Assembly (NCBI GenBank): GCA_020638975.1
Contig: JACKHN010000028.1
Span: 23,639 to 87,638, forward strand
DNA from: Planctomycetaceae bacterium
GTDB lineage: Bacteria > Planctomycetota > Planctomycetia > Pirellulales > Pirellulaceae
Reading direction: 5' to 3'
Length of the DNA: 64,000 nt
Shown here: positions 9,801 to 19,419 of the stretch, one piece after another
Position numbering within the stretch: the stretch's first letter is position 1
Layout: the number at the start of each line of letters is the position of its first letter
Made by a program: the position numbers and the translations under genes
The notes under the pieces: generated by a model
What the model saw: the letters and a program-made list of their open reading frames with translations, nothing else
Database searches by the model: none
What the model was told of the DNA's origin: nothing

Positions 9801-12800
9801 AGACAGTTGATGGAAGCCCGGCTCGTCCGGTGCCTCGAACAATAACTTGGTTTGATTGTTCGTTCGCGAGTCATGCACTTCAACGTCAAGCAAGAACATG
9901 TAAAACGGCGACTCGCCCGGCTCGGCAAACTGTCCCAACTCAAGTTCGACCGTCGCGAAGTCAGGTGCGGGAATCTCAAACGAGGTTGTAGCAATCGAGT
10001 TCGTGTAAAACGACAGGTTGACCGCACCATCATCACTATTGCTGCTTGCTAGGTCATCGCGACGGAAGTTGGCTTGCACGGAAGCGAACAACGGTTCGCC
10101 CTTGGGCTGTGTTCCCGTCGTTACGCTGGTTGCACTGCCGGATAACTCGGGCTCGGTGAACCACACGTCGTCGAGGTCATCGTTGTTCTTGACAGTTGAG
10201 ATGAACAGGCTTTCCGCTCCGCTGATTGCGTCCCAAGTGATTGTCGGCGTGGTCGAATTGATTGTGCCAATCGGAGCTGTAATGTTCGCGTATTCCGGAA
10301 ACGATGCGGTCGTAAATCCATCCAAATCGACGTCGATTGTAAATGTTGATTCGTGATCGCCATCGCCGTCGAGGTCGATGCCGAATTGATGCGTGCCATT
10401 ATGAGCGGCCAGGAACTCGGAAAGGGAATCGTATTGGTAACCGACCTGCTGATCGCCGAATTCAAAATCGGGGCGTGAGAACGCAGAGTCGTTGACGCGT
10501 CGCAGATCGATACGCGACGCATCGCTGCTTCCCGCTCCAACGGCGTCCAAGTAGAAGTAGCTGAAGTATTTCGTTTCGCCACCAACATTGCCCTGTGCAA
10601 TCTCGAACTTCACGTCGGCGATCGTATCGAGAACCGGTGTGATGTCATCCGTCGCCGAAACCACGACTCGATCGATGACGACTTCAGCATTCGGGTTGCC
10701 AACGGCCAACACCGGCTGCATGTTCGCAGGAAGTCCCGCCAGTGAGAATCCGTTCAATTGATCGTTCGGGATCAGACCGCTGTCTAAAGCGTTGGCACCT
10801 TGAACCGCAGTAATGCGAATGCCCGCTGGCTCGATAGTGAAGCTGAGTTCCACGGGCTGGCTGCTGTTGTAGCCGATCAATTGCAGCCCCGTGTGTAGCT
10901 CGCCGCCAATGGGGTCGTCGGGTGTCGTAAACTCAATGCTTCCGTCCGACGTGAAGTCAATTCCCGCGCCGGCATTCGAATCGAGATCGATCAGAGCAAA
11001 GTAGAACGCAGGGTTGTCGGTCATGCTGAGAACCGACGCGGTGTATGTCACTTGACGGCCATGCACATTGAACAATTCGTCCGACACAAGAGCCACCCAT
11101 TGGTCGTTGCCTGGCCCGCCGGTGAGCGTCAATGTCGAACCGGATTCAACCGCCGTTCCTTCCACATCAATGACCGTCCAACCATCTGGCACGCCACCCG
11201 TGCCATCGTTGAATCCGTCATCCAGTATTACATCGGCGGTTGGCCCGCTCGTGATTTCAACGCCGGTCAAGGAAGCAGTTGCTGTGCCCGATTCCATGTT
11301 GATGATAATACCAGCCAGCGCCTCGCTGCCGAGATTGACCAGCGAATGGCCTGCCGGATACGACAGAAGACCGGAGTCGAAAGTCACATCGCCAGACAGT
11401 TTGATTTGATAACCGGCGGGACTAACCGTCAGCGTGATGTCGAACGGACCGCCGCTATAGGTGTTGGGTACGTTCAAGTCGAGGTCGAAGTCAGGCGTGG
11501 TTCCGCCAGCATTCCAGATATCGATATCGATCAGGTTGTTGGCGGCTTGATAAAAGGCTTCAACACCAGCGTCATCACCCGTGTCGTCGAAGTCGGTATA
11601 GAAACCAAGTGCGACTCCCGATTGGCCCGTCAGACTGTCAAAGTGGGCTGTGAACGTCGTTGCCATACCTTGCACGTCGATCGTCGCATCAGGGGCGAAC
11701 GCCAGCAGGCCGTCCGTCGTGAAGTCGACAGCCGAATTTTGTTCGACCACGTTGTTAGGATCACCAACTGGAACACTCCAGCCGGTTGGAACACCACCCG
11801 AATTCCCGTCGAATCCGTCGACCACCAAGACGCTCGCCACATCGTTGACAGTGACCGTGATGGTTTCGCTGTGACTCATCGACGGCGTGCCGTTGTCAGT
11901 AACAATCACGTCAAACGCATGAGCGCCAATTTGCCCAGAAGTCGGTGTCCATGTGAAAACGCCAGCCTGCGTGATCGAAGCGCCCGTTGGAACCACTCCG
12001 TCGAGACTGTACTTCAATCCGCTTGCGGCTTCGTTCGGATCAGTCGCCGTGGCGTTGAACGAAAGCAAAGCACCTTCGTTCACACTGCGGTTGCCGATGG
12101 CGTTTATTGTTGGCGCGGCGTTCGCTACCGGCGCGGCGATCTGAAACGGACTGGTGGCGATTGAATTGGAATAGAACGAGAGATTAACGACACCGTCTCC
12201 ACTGGCAGCACTCGCCAAATCGTGACGCAGGAAGTTGGCTTGTACGGCGGCGAGCAACAGTTGACCGGTAGGTAACAGCGGCGTCGTGACACTCGTCGCG
12301 TTGCCGGACAACTCAGGCTCGGTGTACCACAGTTCATCGAGAGCATCATTGTTTGCAACGGCCGAGATATACAGGCTTGCCGCACCGCTGATTGCATCCC
12401 ACGTGATTGTTGGAGTCGTATCGTCAATCGTGCCGCTCGGGCTTGTAATGTTGGCGTAGCCCGGGAACGACGCACTCGTAAACCCATCCAGATCCACGTC
12501 GATCGTGAACGAATCTTCAAACGTTCCATCGCCATCGTTATCGATGCCGAACTCGTGCAACCCGTTGTGTGCCGCAAGGAAGTCCGTGATTGATGCGTAG
12601 TTGAACCCGACTTGCTGAATGCCACCATCCAACGCGGGCGTCGTGAATGCAGTATCGCCAACGCGTTTCAACTGGATTCGCGATTGCGAGCCGCTGTCCG
12701 GCCCGATGGCATCGAGTACGAAGTAGCTGAAGTACACGGTCTCGCCTGCCACATCGCCTTGAGCGATCTCGAACTTCACGTCGGCGATTGTCGCGAGTAC

Positions 12801-15800
12801 GACTTCGCTGATCGTGATCGTGAAGGTTCGCGGAGGTGATGTATCGTTGCCGCCGAAGTCCGTTCCTCCGTTGTCGGTCGCTTGCACTGTGATCGTTGCC
12901 GTGCCGTTCGCAGCGGGAGCGAACGTCAACGTGCCGTTGTTGTCGATCGCCGGTTGAGTCGCAAAGATGCCGGCGTTGTCGTTGCCGATGATAGCGAGCG
13001 ACACGGTCTGGCTCACTTCGTCGGCTGGACCTGGATGAATGTTGCTAACGAAGCCGTTGATGGTCTGTGAACCAGCGTGCAAGTCAGCTCTGATCGAAGC
13101 TGGAAGATCGAACATCGGTGGATCATTCACGGCTGGGGCGATCGTGATGTCGAACGTTTGAGGCAGCGAGCGGTCGCTGCCGCCATGCTCGTTGCCACCG
13201 TCGTCTCGCAAGCCGACGGTAATCGTGGCGACTCCATTGGCGTTGGGTGCGGGCGTGTAAGTCAACTTGCCATTGGGGCTGATCGTCGGGCCTGTGGCGA
13301 ACAAAGCTGGATTCGAATTGCCGATGATATCGAAGCTCAAGAGTTGGCCAATCTCGTTGACTGGCCCTGCATGAAGGTTGTGCGCGAATCCGTCGATCGT
13401 TTGCGGAGCCGCGTCTTCGGGGATGGCGGCTGGATTCGGGCCGAGTGTGAACTTGGGCGGATCGTTGACGGGTTTGATGACGATCGAGAACGTCGCTACG
13501 TCGGACCGATCGACACCACCCTTTTCTGTGCCGCCGTCGTCCTGGAGTTGTACGGTGATTCGAGTCGTTCCGAAGGCATTGTCGGCAGGCGTGTAGGTCA
13601 AGTTGCCTGAGGCATCGATTGCTGGTTGAACGGCGAACAGACCAGGATCAGCGAGAACCGTGAACGCGACCGTTTGGTCGGCTTCGTTTGCATCGGGACC
13701 GGGCGAGATGTGAGTCGCAAAGCCGCTAACCACTTGTGGGCCGCTGTCCTCGAAGACTTCGGGGGCCTGCGGTGGAATCCTAAAGCTTGGTGCGTCGTTC
13801 ACGGGCGTTCGAGCTGACAATCCACGATTATCTACAACATTGAAGACGACGGTGGCCTCGGTTTCCACGTCGAGTCCATCGTTATTTAAGATGACCGTGC
13901 CGCCATCATTATTGGCGATCGTCACGGCGGACTGGTTGGAATTGCGCAGCTTCAACTCGCTCTGGTCATCAAACGTGAGAGTGCTAGAAAACGTATTGAT
14001 GATGTTCAGAAGCGTGCCGCCCGATTGATCGATATCGACGTCGTCAAACGTCAGTTCCGCCGTGCCACCATCAATCTGAATTGCCGGGCCGTTGTTGGTG
14101 CCACCGGCCGCGCTGCCAATGTTGACATTCTTGAACGTCAATCTTCCGGTCACCGTTCTGAGATTGATGCCTTCGTTATTGTTCGTGCCGCCACTGGTAA
14201 TGATGATCACGAACTCGACAACCAAATCCTCAACGTCTTCGCCCGCGATTCCGGCACTGGCGACCGGATCGAGCGTCACGCCTGTAATCAAGTTGCCACT
14301 GGCCGCTGTGAAAACATCGCCGCTAGTGTTCGTGATATGTGGGTTCGTGCCACCGATCGGAGGCAGCGCCGTGCTCAGGGCGGCGACCTCGACATCCGTT
14401 TGGCTGCTCAACCATCCGGCCAGCGTCGCGCCTTGTGCTCCTTGGCCGATGACAATCTGATTGTCTTCCAACTCGAATCCATGATCGTGAACATTCGGGT
14501 TGCCGCGTGTGACGTTGTAGACGGCAGCACCCGTCGCGACGTAGATCACATCGCCCGGATCATCGAGATCCGTGCCGTCGTCGTTGAGCGGCGTGAATGA
14601 GTCGAACGGAGCTAACATTGTCCCGTTGCCACCCGGAGCGGCTGAATTGTCGACGAACCAGATCGTATCTGAGACGGTGACAGTCGCCGTTTGAGTTACC
14701 GTTGCGGATCCATCAGTCACGGTGAAGTCAAACGTATCCGTTCCTTCGAAGCCTGGAGCCGATACATACGTAAAAGCTCCGGTCGCTAGATCGACACTCG
14801 TGATCTTTCCGCCGTAGGCCGAAGTCGCATCAACGCTGCTGAGCGAAAGCGTGTTTCGAGGGATGTCGACATCAGCGACCCCAACCAGCAGACCCACGCT
14901 TGCGCCAACCTGGATCGGGACGTTGCCGGTCGCGCTGTAACTCTGCGCGGGAACAGTTGGCGACTTGTTGGCTTCTGCGACCGTTACCGTGATCGTTTCA
15001 CTGTCCGTGAGATTTGGCGACCCGTTATCAGTTACGACAACTGTGAAGGTGTAGGCGTTCGGGCCTTGTTCTTCGGTCGGCGTCCACGAGAAGACTCCGC
15101 CACTCGTGATCGATGCGCCGGTTGGTGCGCCTTCGAGAGAGAACGTCAATTGATTCGCCGGCAAGTCCGCGTCGGCTGCTAGAGCCGTAAAACTGAGCGT
15201 TGTTTCTTCATTTACAGACTTATCACCAATCGGTGCAAGGATCGGCGCCACGTTGATTTCGGCGACTGTCAATGTGAAGGTGTGCTCGGTGGATGTATTC
15301 ACTCCGCCACCAACAGTTCCGCCGTCATCCAATGCAGCAAACTTCAGAACGGCGACGCCATCGGCTTCGTTGGCCGTCGTGAAGCTAATGTTTCCCGCGG
15401 GATCGATCGTTGGACCGCTAGAGAACAAACTTGGGTTCGAGTTGCTGGTCAGGACGAACGAAACGCTTTGTCCACCCTCGTTGCTTGGTCCCGTCGAGAT
15501 GCCCGTCGCGAAACCGGAGTGCGTTTGAGGACCATCGTTTTCGCTGATCGATTCGGCGGTGGTACTCAACGTAAAGCTGGGCGGATCATTGACCGGAGTG
15601 ACATTGATCGTGAAGGATTGGGTCACCGATGTGTCCGCGCCGCCGTTGGCCGTCCCGCCGTCATCTTGCAGATTGAACGTAATGATTGCCGCGCCGTTGG
15701 CGTCTTGGGCGGTGGTGTAGGTCAAGTTGCCGGAAGCATCGATCGCCGGTAAGGCTGAAAACAGCTCCGTGTTGGAATTGCTGATGACATTGAAAGTCAA

Positions 15801-16448
15801 TGTTTGCGTTGTGCCAGCATCACCGTCATGGATCGCCGTTGCCCAGCCTGCAACACTTTGTGGACCTGCATCTTCGTTAACCGATTGATCGGCTCCGACA
15901 TTAAACGTCGGTGCATCGTTCACGCCGGTGACCGTGACCGTCACGGTTGCTGTCCCCTCGGCATTGTGTCCATCATCGATCGTGTACGTGAACGTGTCGG
16001 TTGCTGTTTCACCAGCCGCCAGCGATTCGAACTGCCCGTTCGGATCATAAGTCAGGACGCCCGATGTCAGACTGACGCTGCCTTTGGTGGCAGAGCTTGC
16101 CGCAATGATGGAGAGCGTATCGCCCGTGTCGACATCCGAGTCGTTGGCCAACAGTTGACTCGTAACATCCAGACTCGAAGCGTCTTCACCGAACTGAAGT
16201 GAGTCGTCAGCAGCGACCGGCGGTTGATTGTTTTGACCCGGTACATTGGCCGTTCCTATCGTAACGCCAAGTCCATTCGATACGAAACCGTTTTGCAACG
16301 CGCCTGGCGTTGGATTGAACAGGTCGATTCCACCACCACGGCTGAGATCGATGAAGATGCCACCGACAGCGAGCAAGCGGCGCTGCTCAAGCGATTCAAG
16401 TTGTAGTCGACGGCGTGGTTTATTTCGGTGACGAGTGTGACGCTTCAT
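6861..16448 (-). CDS. Giant secreted cadherin-like repeat protein with matrixin-type metalloprotease domain
   Basis: 3195 aa. The N-terminus (about 1-28) is basic and carries LQLESLEQRRLLA, the planctomycete LEPR-XLL-type export/anchor motif. Cadherin/VCBS-like repeats ending in VNDxPxF fill about 75-590. A right-handed beta-helix-like region begins at WFVDNSAAPGGNGT (about 592-880). More cadherin repeats follow to about 1215. A module starting TIADVKFEIAQG occurs near 1217 and 1940, with diverged copies near 2163, 2391 and 2796; LamG-like segments lie at about 1530-1940. The zinc motif HELGHTLGLGH is at 3141-3151 with a Met-turn (DELMSET) just after, as in matrixins. Probably a cell-surface adhesin-protease; substrate unknown. 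A palindromic element lies just upstream. Confidence 0.88.
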   Translation of the reverse strand: MKRHTRHRNKPRRRLQLESLEQRRLLAVGGIFIDLSRGGGIDLFNPTPGALQNGFVSNGLGVTIGTANVPGQNNQPPVAADDSLQFGEDASSLDVTSQLLANDSDVDTGDTLSIIAASSATKGSVSLTSGVLTYDPNGQFESLAAGETATDTFTYTIDDGHNAEGTATVTVTVTGVNDAPTFNVGADQSVNEDAGPQSVAGWATAIHDGDAGTTQTLTFNVISNSNTELFSALPAIDASGNLTYTTAQDANGAAIITFNLQDDGGTANGGADTSVTQSFTINVTPVNDPPSFTLSTTAESISENDGPQTHSGFATGISTGPSNEGGQSVSFVLTSNSNPSLFSSGPTIDPAGNISFTTANEADGVAVLKFAALDDGGTVGGGVNTSTEHTFTLTVAEINVAPILAPIGDKSVNEETTLSFTALAADADLPANQLTFSLEGAPTGASITSGGVFSWTPTEEQGPNAYTFTVVVTDNGSPNLTDSETITVTVAEANKSPTVPAQSYSATGNVPIQVGASVGLLVGVADVDIPRNTLSLSSVDATSAYGGKITSVDLATGAFTYVSAPGFEGTDTFDFTVTDGSATVTQTATVTVSDTIWFVDNSAAPGGNGTMLAPFDSFTPLNDDGTDLDDPGDVIYVATGAAVYNVTRGNPNVHDHGFELEDNQIVIGQGAQGATLAGWLSSQTDVEVAALSTALPPIGGTNPHITNTSGDVFTAASGNLITGVTLDPVASAGIAGEDVEDLVVEFVIIITSGGTNNNEGINLRTVTGRLTFKNVNIGSAAGGTNNGPAIQIDGGTAELTFDDVDIDQSGGTLLNIINTFSSTLTFDDQSELKLRNSNQSAVTIANNDGGTVILNNDGLDVETEATVVFNVVDNRGLSARTPVNDAPSFRIPPQAPEVFEDSGPQVVSGFATHISPGPDANEADQTVAFTVLADPGLFAVQPAIDASGNLTYTPADNAFGTTRITVQLQDDGGTEKGGVDRSDVATFSIVIKPVNDPPKFTLGPNPAAIPEDAAPQTIDGFAHNLHAGPVNEIGQLLSFDIIGNSNPALFATGPTISPNGKLTYTPAPNANGVATITVGLRDDGGNEHGGSDRSLPQTFDITIAPAVNDPPMFDLPASIRADLHAGSQTINGFVSNIHPGPADEVSQTVSLAIIGNDNAGIFATQPAIDNNGTLTFAPAANGTATITVQATDNGGTDFGGNDTSPPRTFTITISEVVLATIADVKFEIAQGDVAGETVYFSYFVLDAIGPDSGSQSRIQLKRVGDTAFTTPALDGGIQQVGFNYASITDFLAAHNGLHEFGIDNDGDGTFEDSFTIDVDLDGFTSASFPGYANITSPSGTIDDTTPTITWDAISGAASLYISAVANNDALDELWYTEPELSGNATSVTTPLLPTGQLLLAAVQANFLRHDLASAASGDGVVNLSFYSNSIATSPFQIAAPVANAAPTINAIGNRSVNEGALLSFNATATDPNEAASGLKYSLDGVVPTGASITQAGVFTWTPTSGQIGAHAFDVIVTDNGTPSMSHSETITVTVNDVASVLVVDGFDGNSGGVPTGWSVPVGDPNNVVEQNSAVDFTTDGLLAFAPDATIDVQGMATTFTAHFDSLTGQSGVALGFYTDFDDTGDDAGVEAFYQAANNLIDIDIWNAGGTTPDFDLDLNVPNTYSGGPFDITLTVSPAGYQIKLSGDVTFDSGLLSYPAGHSLVNLGSEALAGIIINMESGTATASLTGVEITSGPTADVILDDGFNDGTGGVPDGWTVIDVEGTAVESGSTLTLTGGPGNDQWVALVSDELFNVHGRQVTYTASVLSMTDNPAFYFALIDLDSNAGAGIDFTSDGSIEFTTPDDPIGGELHTGLQLIGYNSSQPVELSFTIEPAGIRITAVQGANALDSGLIPNDQLNGFSLAGLPANMQPVLAVGNPNAEVVIDRVVVSATDDITPVLDTIADVKFEIAQGNVGGETKYFSYFYLDAVGAGSSDASRIDLRRVNDSAFSRPDFEFGDQQVGYQYDSLSEFLAAHNGTHQFGIDLDGDGDHESTFTIDVDLDGFTTASFPEYANITAPIGTINSTTPTITWDAISGAESLFISTVKNNDDLDDVWFTEPELSGSATSVTTGTQPKGEPLFASVQANFRRDDLASSNSDDGAVNLSFYTNSIATTSFEIPAPDFATVELELGQFAEPGESPFYMFLLDVEVHDSRTNNQTKLLFEAPDEPGFHQLSGGPTSGYEDIKQEPGETAAEFFALFSGDWKFRVDFAGDGFDAAQGDEEITLDVDLTNVATAFPTAPQLTGPAATGTVSTENGTPSISWNPLNQNDIDFIIVNVTEAGGDELVDVDLASSATSVNLTGAKPGTRLDVNVGAIDIDNSWATISNDSPTVDFEFWLGSYTAPQIDVAGADVADIYVEVIEANLGGELVYFASMQVEIAPSQFSAPMQVMVKGPNDAGFREMRTAPDSNRLTEGRWVRADIEPDGDGSLGTLLNWIDGTYVVQVNFGNDTTIDLEFEFDLDTSGLGANDFADAPTNVSPGTGQTIGIDQREVTITWEEDSTADFIMVQILAGDTDGPMMFESDVPIGTKQVTTNLMPSGIDLVMPVIANKVHDIVTTTDPIDVAFVMGAAALWDFNIAEQLKSVTPANASGFYGGGPDVLGGVAFEFDGLAGPAEVMFEYQPTRHTDQWWYVAGGDTPGSQLHRDFLPTGDGTLQAWLVEVEDTNDNPVNFNHVDLTLHYDPSQFDAPSNGANIEQRLGAYQYDSTAGEWVELTLLAQHFENDTITVRATGEGSYIVLGYDPSEVNSAPYFPLGQIGYSQLEVIQANGATDQPFYIGNLDLQGLGPNLRQQSRLLIKQPGETTFTLFDDGNDNNYAYAFLEEQYDSLAELIADRHGTYEVQIDYENDGTPDDSFSVTFDLSGLTDASLPNAPTITSPTSTSVVTAGQPTEVSWNLQPEVDSMFAVVHIANGPGLEDNEEVFDGDYAETTSAIEIAGLPTDKELMLIVGANEIHNERASGTSTDGTVRVELELTTMQAVFFGGSALRAAEGQAVNGNATALTQEQLSPIVDEAITRLESVGKFCTLASVDFRIADLPDGILGSSTASTVIIDLDAAGHGWFIDLTSSDDTEFQPGSLLAKPSDSTNGPTGRIDLLTVVMHELGHTLGLGHSDAVDELMSETLSTGQRRSPAEDFSDELLDLLADDVSSGSLSSS

Positions 16449-16511
16449 CGATGAATATCCGAAGTGAGATGTCTTGTGTCTTGTATGGAACTGGCTGCAA
16501 AGGTGTTCTCG

Positions 16512-16571
16512 TAACCCGAAGCGTAAGCGAGGGATTCCTCGGCTTCGTCCTCGCTGACGCTTCGGGTTGCG
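16512..16571. repeat. Family E palindromic element, copy 1
   Basis: Inverted arms AACCCGAAGCGTAAGCGAGG (16513-16532) and CCTCGCTGACGCTTCGGGTT (16549-16568) around a short spacer. Same arms as the copy at 26928-26984. It sits between the giant gene and the porin gene. Translated, it gives the spurious peptide TRSVSEGFLG. Confidence 0.8.
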
Positions 16572-16595
16572 ATCCAGCGAGGAGCAATTTCTGGC

Positions 16596-18062
16596 CTAGA
16601 ACAGGAAGATGGCGTCAATTGCCAGCGTCAATTGGTTGTCGTCTTGGCGATCATTGAAGGGTCGAACACCCGTTACGCCGCCTGGCACGTTGGGGTTACT
16701 CTCGACATTAGAAAAGTCCCAACGTAATTCACTGCGAAGGATGACGTTGGAATGAGGCTTCCAGTTCAAGCCAGCGGTCAGCGCGTAGTAGTCTCCGCCG
16801 TTGAACACTGGTCCGCCCGGTTGATACTCGACCGGCACCGACACACGGCTGTTGCCTTGATCGCGGAACCATTCCAATCGCAAACCGGCTGACCACTGCT
16901 CGTTGTATTGATAGACGAGATACTGATTGATGCCCCACCACTGGCCCGCGTCGAAGCCGACTGTGTTCATGGCAACATCCAGTTGCACGACCGCGTTCTC
17001 TTGATAGCCGTAGTCTGACTGGAAGACGTAGTAAAGTGATGGAGTGAGATAATGCTTCAACACCAAGCTGGCCCAATGTCGCGGATCGGACATTTGACCC
17101 GCGGCCGTCGTTATCCCGGTGAAGTCCTTGCCCGTGTGTCCCGTTAACGCCAGCGTAGTTCTGCCGTCAAGCGACTTCTTCATCAAACCAACGCGCAGTC
17201 CCCACTCGTCCAAATCGCTGGCGAACGAATCCCAGCCCGTTGTGGCAGCAACGCCCAAAGCCGCCGTTTCGCTCACCTTGCCCGTCCACATTGCGCCCGA
17301 GAACGTAAACGGCTCGCCATAGGTGTAGGTGTACGAATGCGAATAGAAAAAGTTATCGGGAGCCGCGAAGGTTTCATAACCTCCGAGTGCATAGAAGTGC
17401 CCGACGCGAAGCGAACTGCCGTACGGACCGAGCGGCGAGCCGATCTCGAAGTAGGCTTGCGGCAGCGCCAAGCCGTATTGAGCGCCGTCGCTGTTCCACT
17501 TAGCACTCCGGTCCTGATGCTCTTCCAAGCCAGGAACCGTGACGTACTTGCTGTCGCTGCCCAGCGTCACATCAACCCGACCACCCCAGTCCCATTGATC
17601 GGTGCGAACATCTTTGGCGGCGTAAAGATAGAACTGATTCAGTTGGTAGTCGTTGGCTCGATTATTGAACAACACGGTGCCGTTACTGCGATCGCGAGGA
17701 TCTTTGTAGTTCGCGGTCAGCCCTTGCTGTAACCATCCACCAACATGGAAGGCCGGATTGGAGAAGGTCGCTCGGTAGCGGTCGCTCTTGCCGTGACGCG
17801 TTTTGGCGTGGTGGGTTTGCAGCTCATAGTCGGACAGCAACCACAGGTCGGTGTCGTCCGAAATAGGTGGCGGGATTTCTGCGCCGAGGCCCGGCCCGAT
17901 CGCCGTTGAATTTGTATCGACCCAGGGTTCATTGAATCGTGGGTTGCTCGGTGGCTGTGCCTCTGCGCGGTGAATCTCACAGAACGAGCCCATCACGAAG
18001 GCAACGGTGACCGCGATATGCGCGCACCGCGTCCGTCCGACTGCGTCGGAGTCAACTGACAT
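16596..18062 (-). CDS. Outer-membrane beta-barrel porin (BBP2/OmpL-like)
   Basis: 488 aa from the ATG at 18062, which gives a signal peptide (hydrophobic IAVTVAFVMGSF, then HRAEAQ). The longer in-frame frame up to 18221 has no signal and is less likely. The mature protein shows alternating aromatic/polar beta strands, GGWLQQGLTANY near the start of the barrel, NDYQLNQFYLYAAKD, and a terminal Phe (DAIFLF), all typical of planctomycete putative beta-barrel porins (PF07642-like). Role inferred: passive uptake across the outer membrane. It is upstream of the giant gene on the same strand, with a family E repeat between them. Confidence 0.82.
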   Translation of the reverse strand: MSVDSDAVGRTRCAHIAVTVAFVMGSFCEIHRAEAQPPSNPRFNEPWVDTNSTAIGPGLGAEIPPPISDDTDLWLLSDYELQTHHAKTRHGKSDRYRATFSNPAFHVGGWLQQGLTANYKDPRDRSNGTVLFNNRANDYQLNQFYLYAAKDVRTDQWDWGGRVDVTLGSDSKYVTVPGLEEHQDRSAKWNSDGAQYGLALPQAYFEIGSPLGPYGSSLRVGHFYALGGYETFAAPDNFFYSHSYTYTYGEPFTFSGAMWTGKVSETAALGVAATTGWDSFASDLDEWGLRVGLMKKSLDGRTTLALTGHTGKDFTGITTAAGQMSDPRHWASLVLKHYLTPSLYYVFQSDYGYQENAVVQLDVAMNTVGFDAGQWWGINQYLVYQYNEQWSAGLRLEWFRDQGNSRVSVPVEYQPGGPVFNGGDYYALTAGLNWKPHSNVILRSELRWDFSNVESNPNVPGGVTGVRPFNDRQDDNQLTLAIDAIFLF

Positions 18063-18366
18063 AGGAACCTGCCTGCCCCGCCGACGCTCGGTCCATTGAT
18101 GGCCTTGTGAAAAGAGGCCAATGGAACGCCAAGAGGCTGCTTGAGAGAAGTTGCTTGGATTCGCCGGATAACTCCAACGGGGTGGGAGAGTACCGAAGAC
18201 CCTTACGGGGGGCAATGCCAAACTTTAGGAAAACTTTAAGAAGTGTGCGTGTCAGAATGTACTTGGACTTTGGATTGCACTTGAATGTCAACGGGAGATT
18301 TTTGGACTACTCGTTGACGTGCGAGCGATACTCGCATTCGGTTAGCTCTCACGGAGGTTCGCATGG
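18063..18366. other. Intergenic region without recognisable feature
   Basis: 304 bp between the divergent porin gene and the transposase relic. It should hold the porin promoter. I see no strong hairpin, gene or convincing -35/-10 pair; ACGGAGG at 18353-18359 is a relic ribosome-binding site for the pseudogene. Confidence 0.4.
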
Positions 18367-19393
18367 ATGCGAGATAGGTTCGTTTGGAACGGAAAGAAGA
18401 TCGTCTTCGGTTGGCTCGGAATCGAAGCGAAGGTGCCATCGTTCGACTCGATTCGCATGTGGTCGTGTCACGTCGACATCGCACAATGGAAGCTGGTGGT
18501 TCGTGACGGCGAGGCTTGGATTTGGCTGGTCGGTCACTCGAACCAAATCGGTCATGAGAAAGTCTTGCAGATCATTGGGATTCGCGTGCAGGACTTGCCG
18601 CCGGTGGGGAAACATTGCCTCGCGACAAGAAGTTCGTGTTGGCCACGGTTCCCGGTACGAGTTGGACTCGTGACGATGTTCGTCGCGAATACAAGAATCT
18701 GGCTGAACGAATCGGCCCGCCCGCGTATCTCGTTACCGACGATGCAGTGGAACTGATCGAGAGTGCCAATGCGTTGGAAATCACAGACGAAACGCCGATG
18801 GTGCTGCGTAACATGAAGCACTACGCGCCAACGTGTTCGAGCAATTGATCAGCAAAGACGAACGCTTTCAAGAGTATCTGCCAAAGCTTGGTCGGGCTCG
18901 TGGCAGGGTGCAGCAGACCGAACTGCGTCACTTCACTCCGCCGCCTCAGAAACCGAAAGCATGCTTCATGAATCTCGGTCCGACGTTACGTTCGGGCCAG
19001 ATGGTTTCGTATTATCTGGGCGATTGTCACTCGCAGTCGCGTCAAAGCATCACGACCGCCGGATTGTGAAGTCAGTGCGACGATGTCCGCGAAGCTGCTG
19101 GCGTTTGTCGAGGAGTCCGAATCGAGGTTGCCGGCAGGCGAACGTGCTTGGCTATCGACGGAGAATCTGGAATCGTTGTTTGGTCAATACAAACGTTTGG
19201 AAGGCCCGCACAGCAATGGCTGATCGCCGCGTTGCCGATGCCGTTAACTCACTGGACGCCGGGCAAAGTTCTCCAGAGCCTCACCGCCGTCCCCGTCAAA
19301 GCCATGAAGCACTGGGTCGATGAAAACCTCGGAACCACCCTGACTGCCAAACGAGCCACCACCTACAAAGAGTTCGCCAAAAGCTTCGGATAG
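18367..19393 (+). pseudogene. Degraded transposase with several frameshifts
   Basis: One protein can be followed through changing frames: MRDRFVWNGKKIVFGWLG from 18367 (to about 18604), then VLATVPGTSWTRDDVRREY (about 18604-18841), then MFEQLISKDERFQEYLPKLG (18833-19069), then MSAKLLAFVEESESRLPAGE (19083 to about 19215), then the C-terminal WVDENLGTTLTAKRATTYKE (to 19393). At least four frame changes, and probably a deletion near 19070 where the text jumps. It resembles a transposase-like family I recall from Pirellulaceae; the family name is not certain. No terminal inverted repeats were found around it. It is non-functional as it stands. Confidence 0.7.
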
Positions 19394-19419
19394 GTGAAAG
19401 CATTTTCATCAGGCCAGCG

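Noticed and set aside
11052..12164. A 370-residue open frame on the plus strand
   Set aside because: It lies antisense inside the giant repeat gene, has odd Arg/Val/His-rich composition and reflects the biased codon use of the opposite strand.
16415..16657. An 80-residue frame containing TRSVSEGFLG
   Set aside because: The peptide is the translation of the family E palindrome, not a protein gene.
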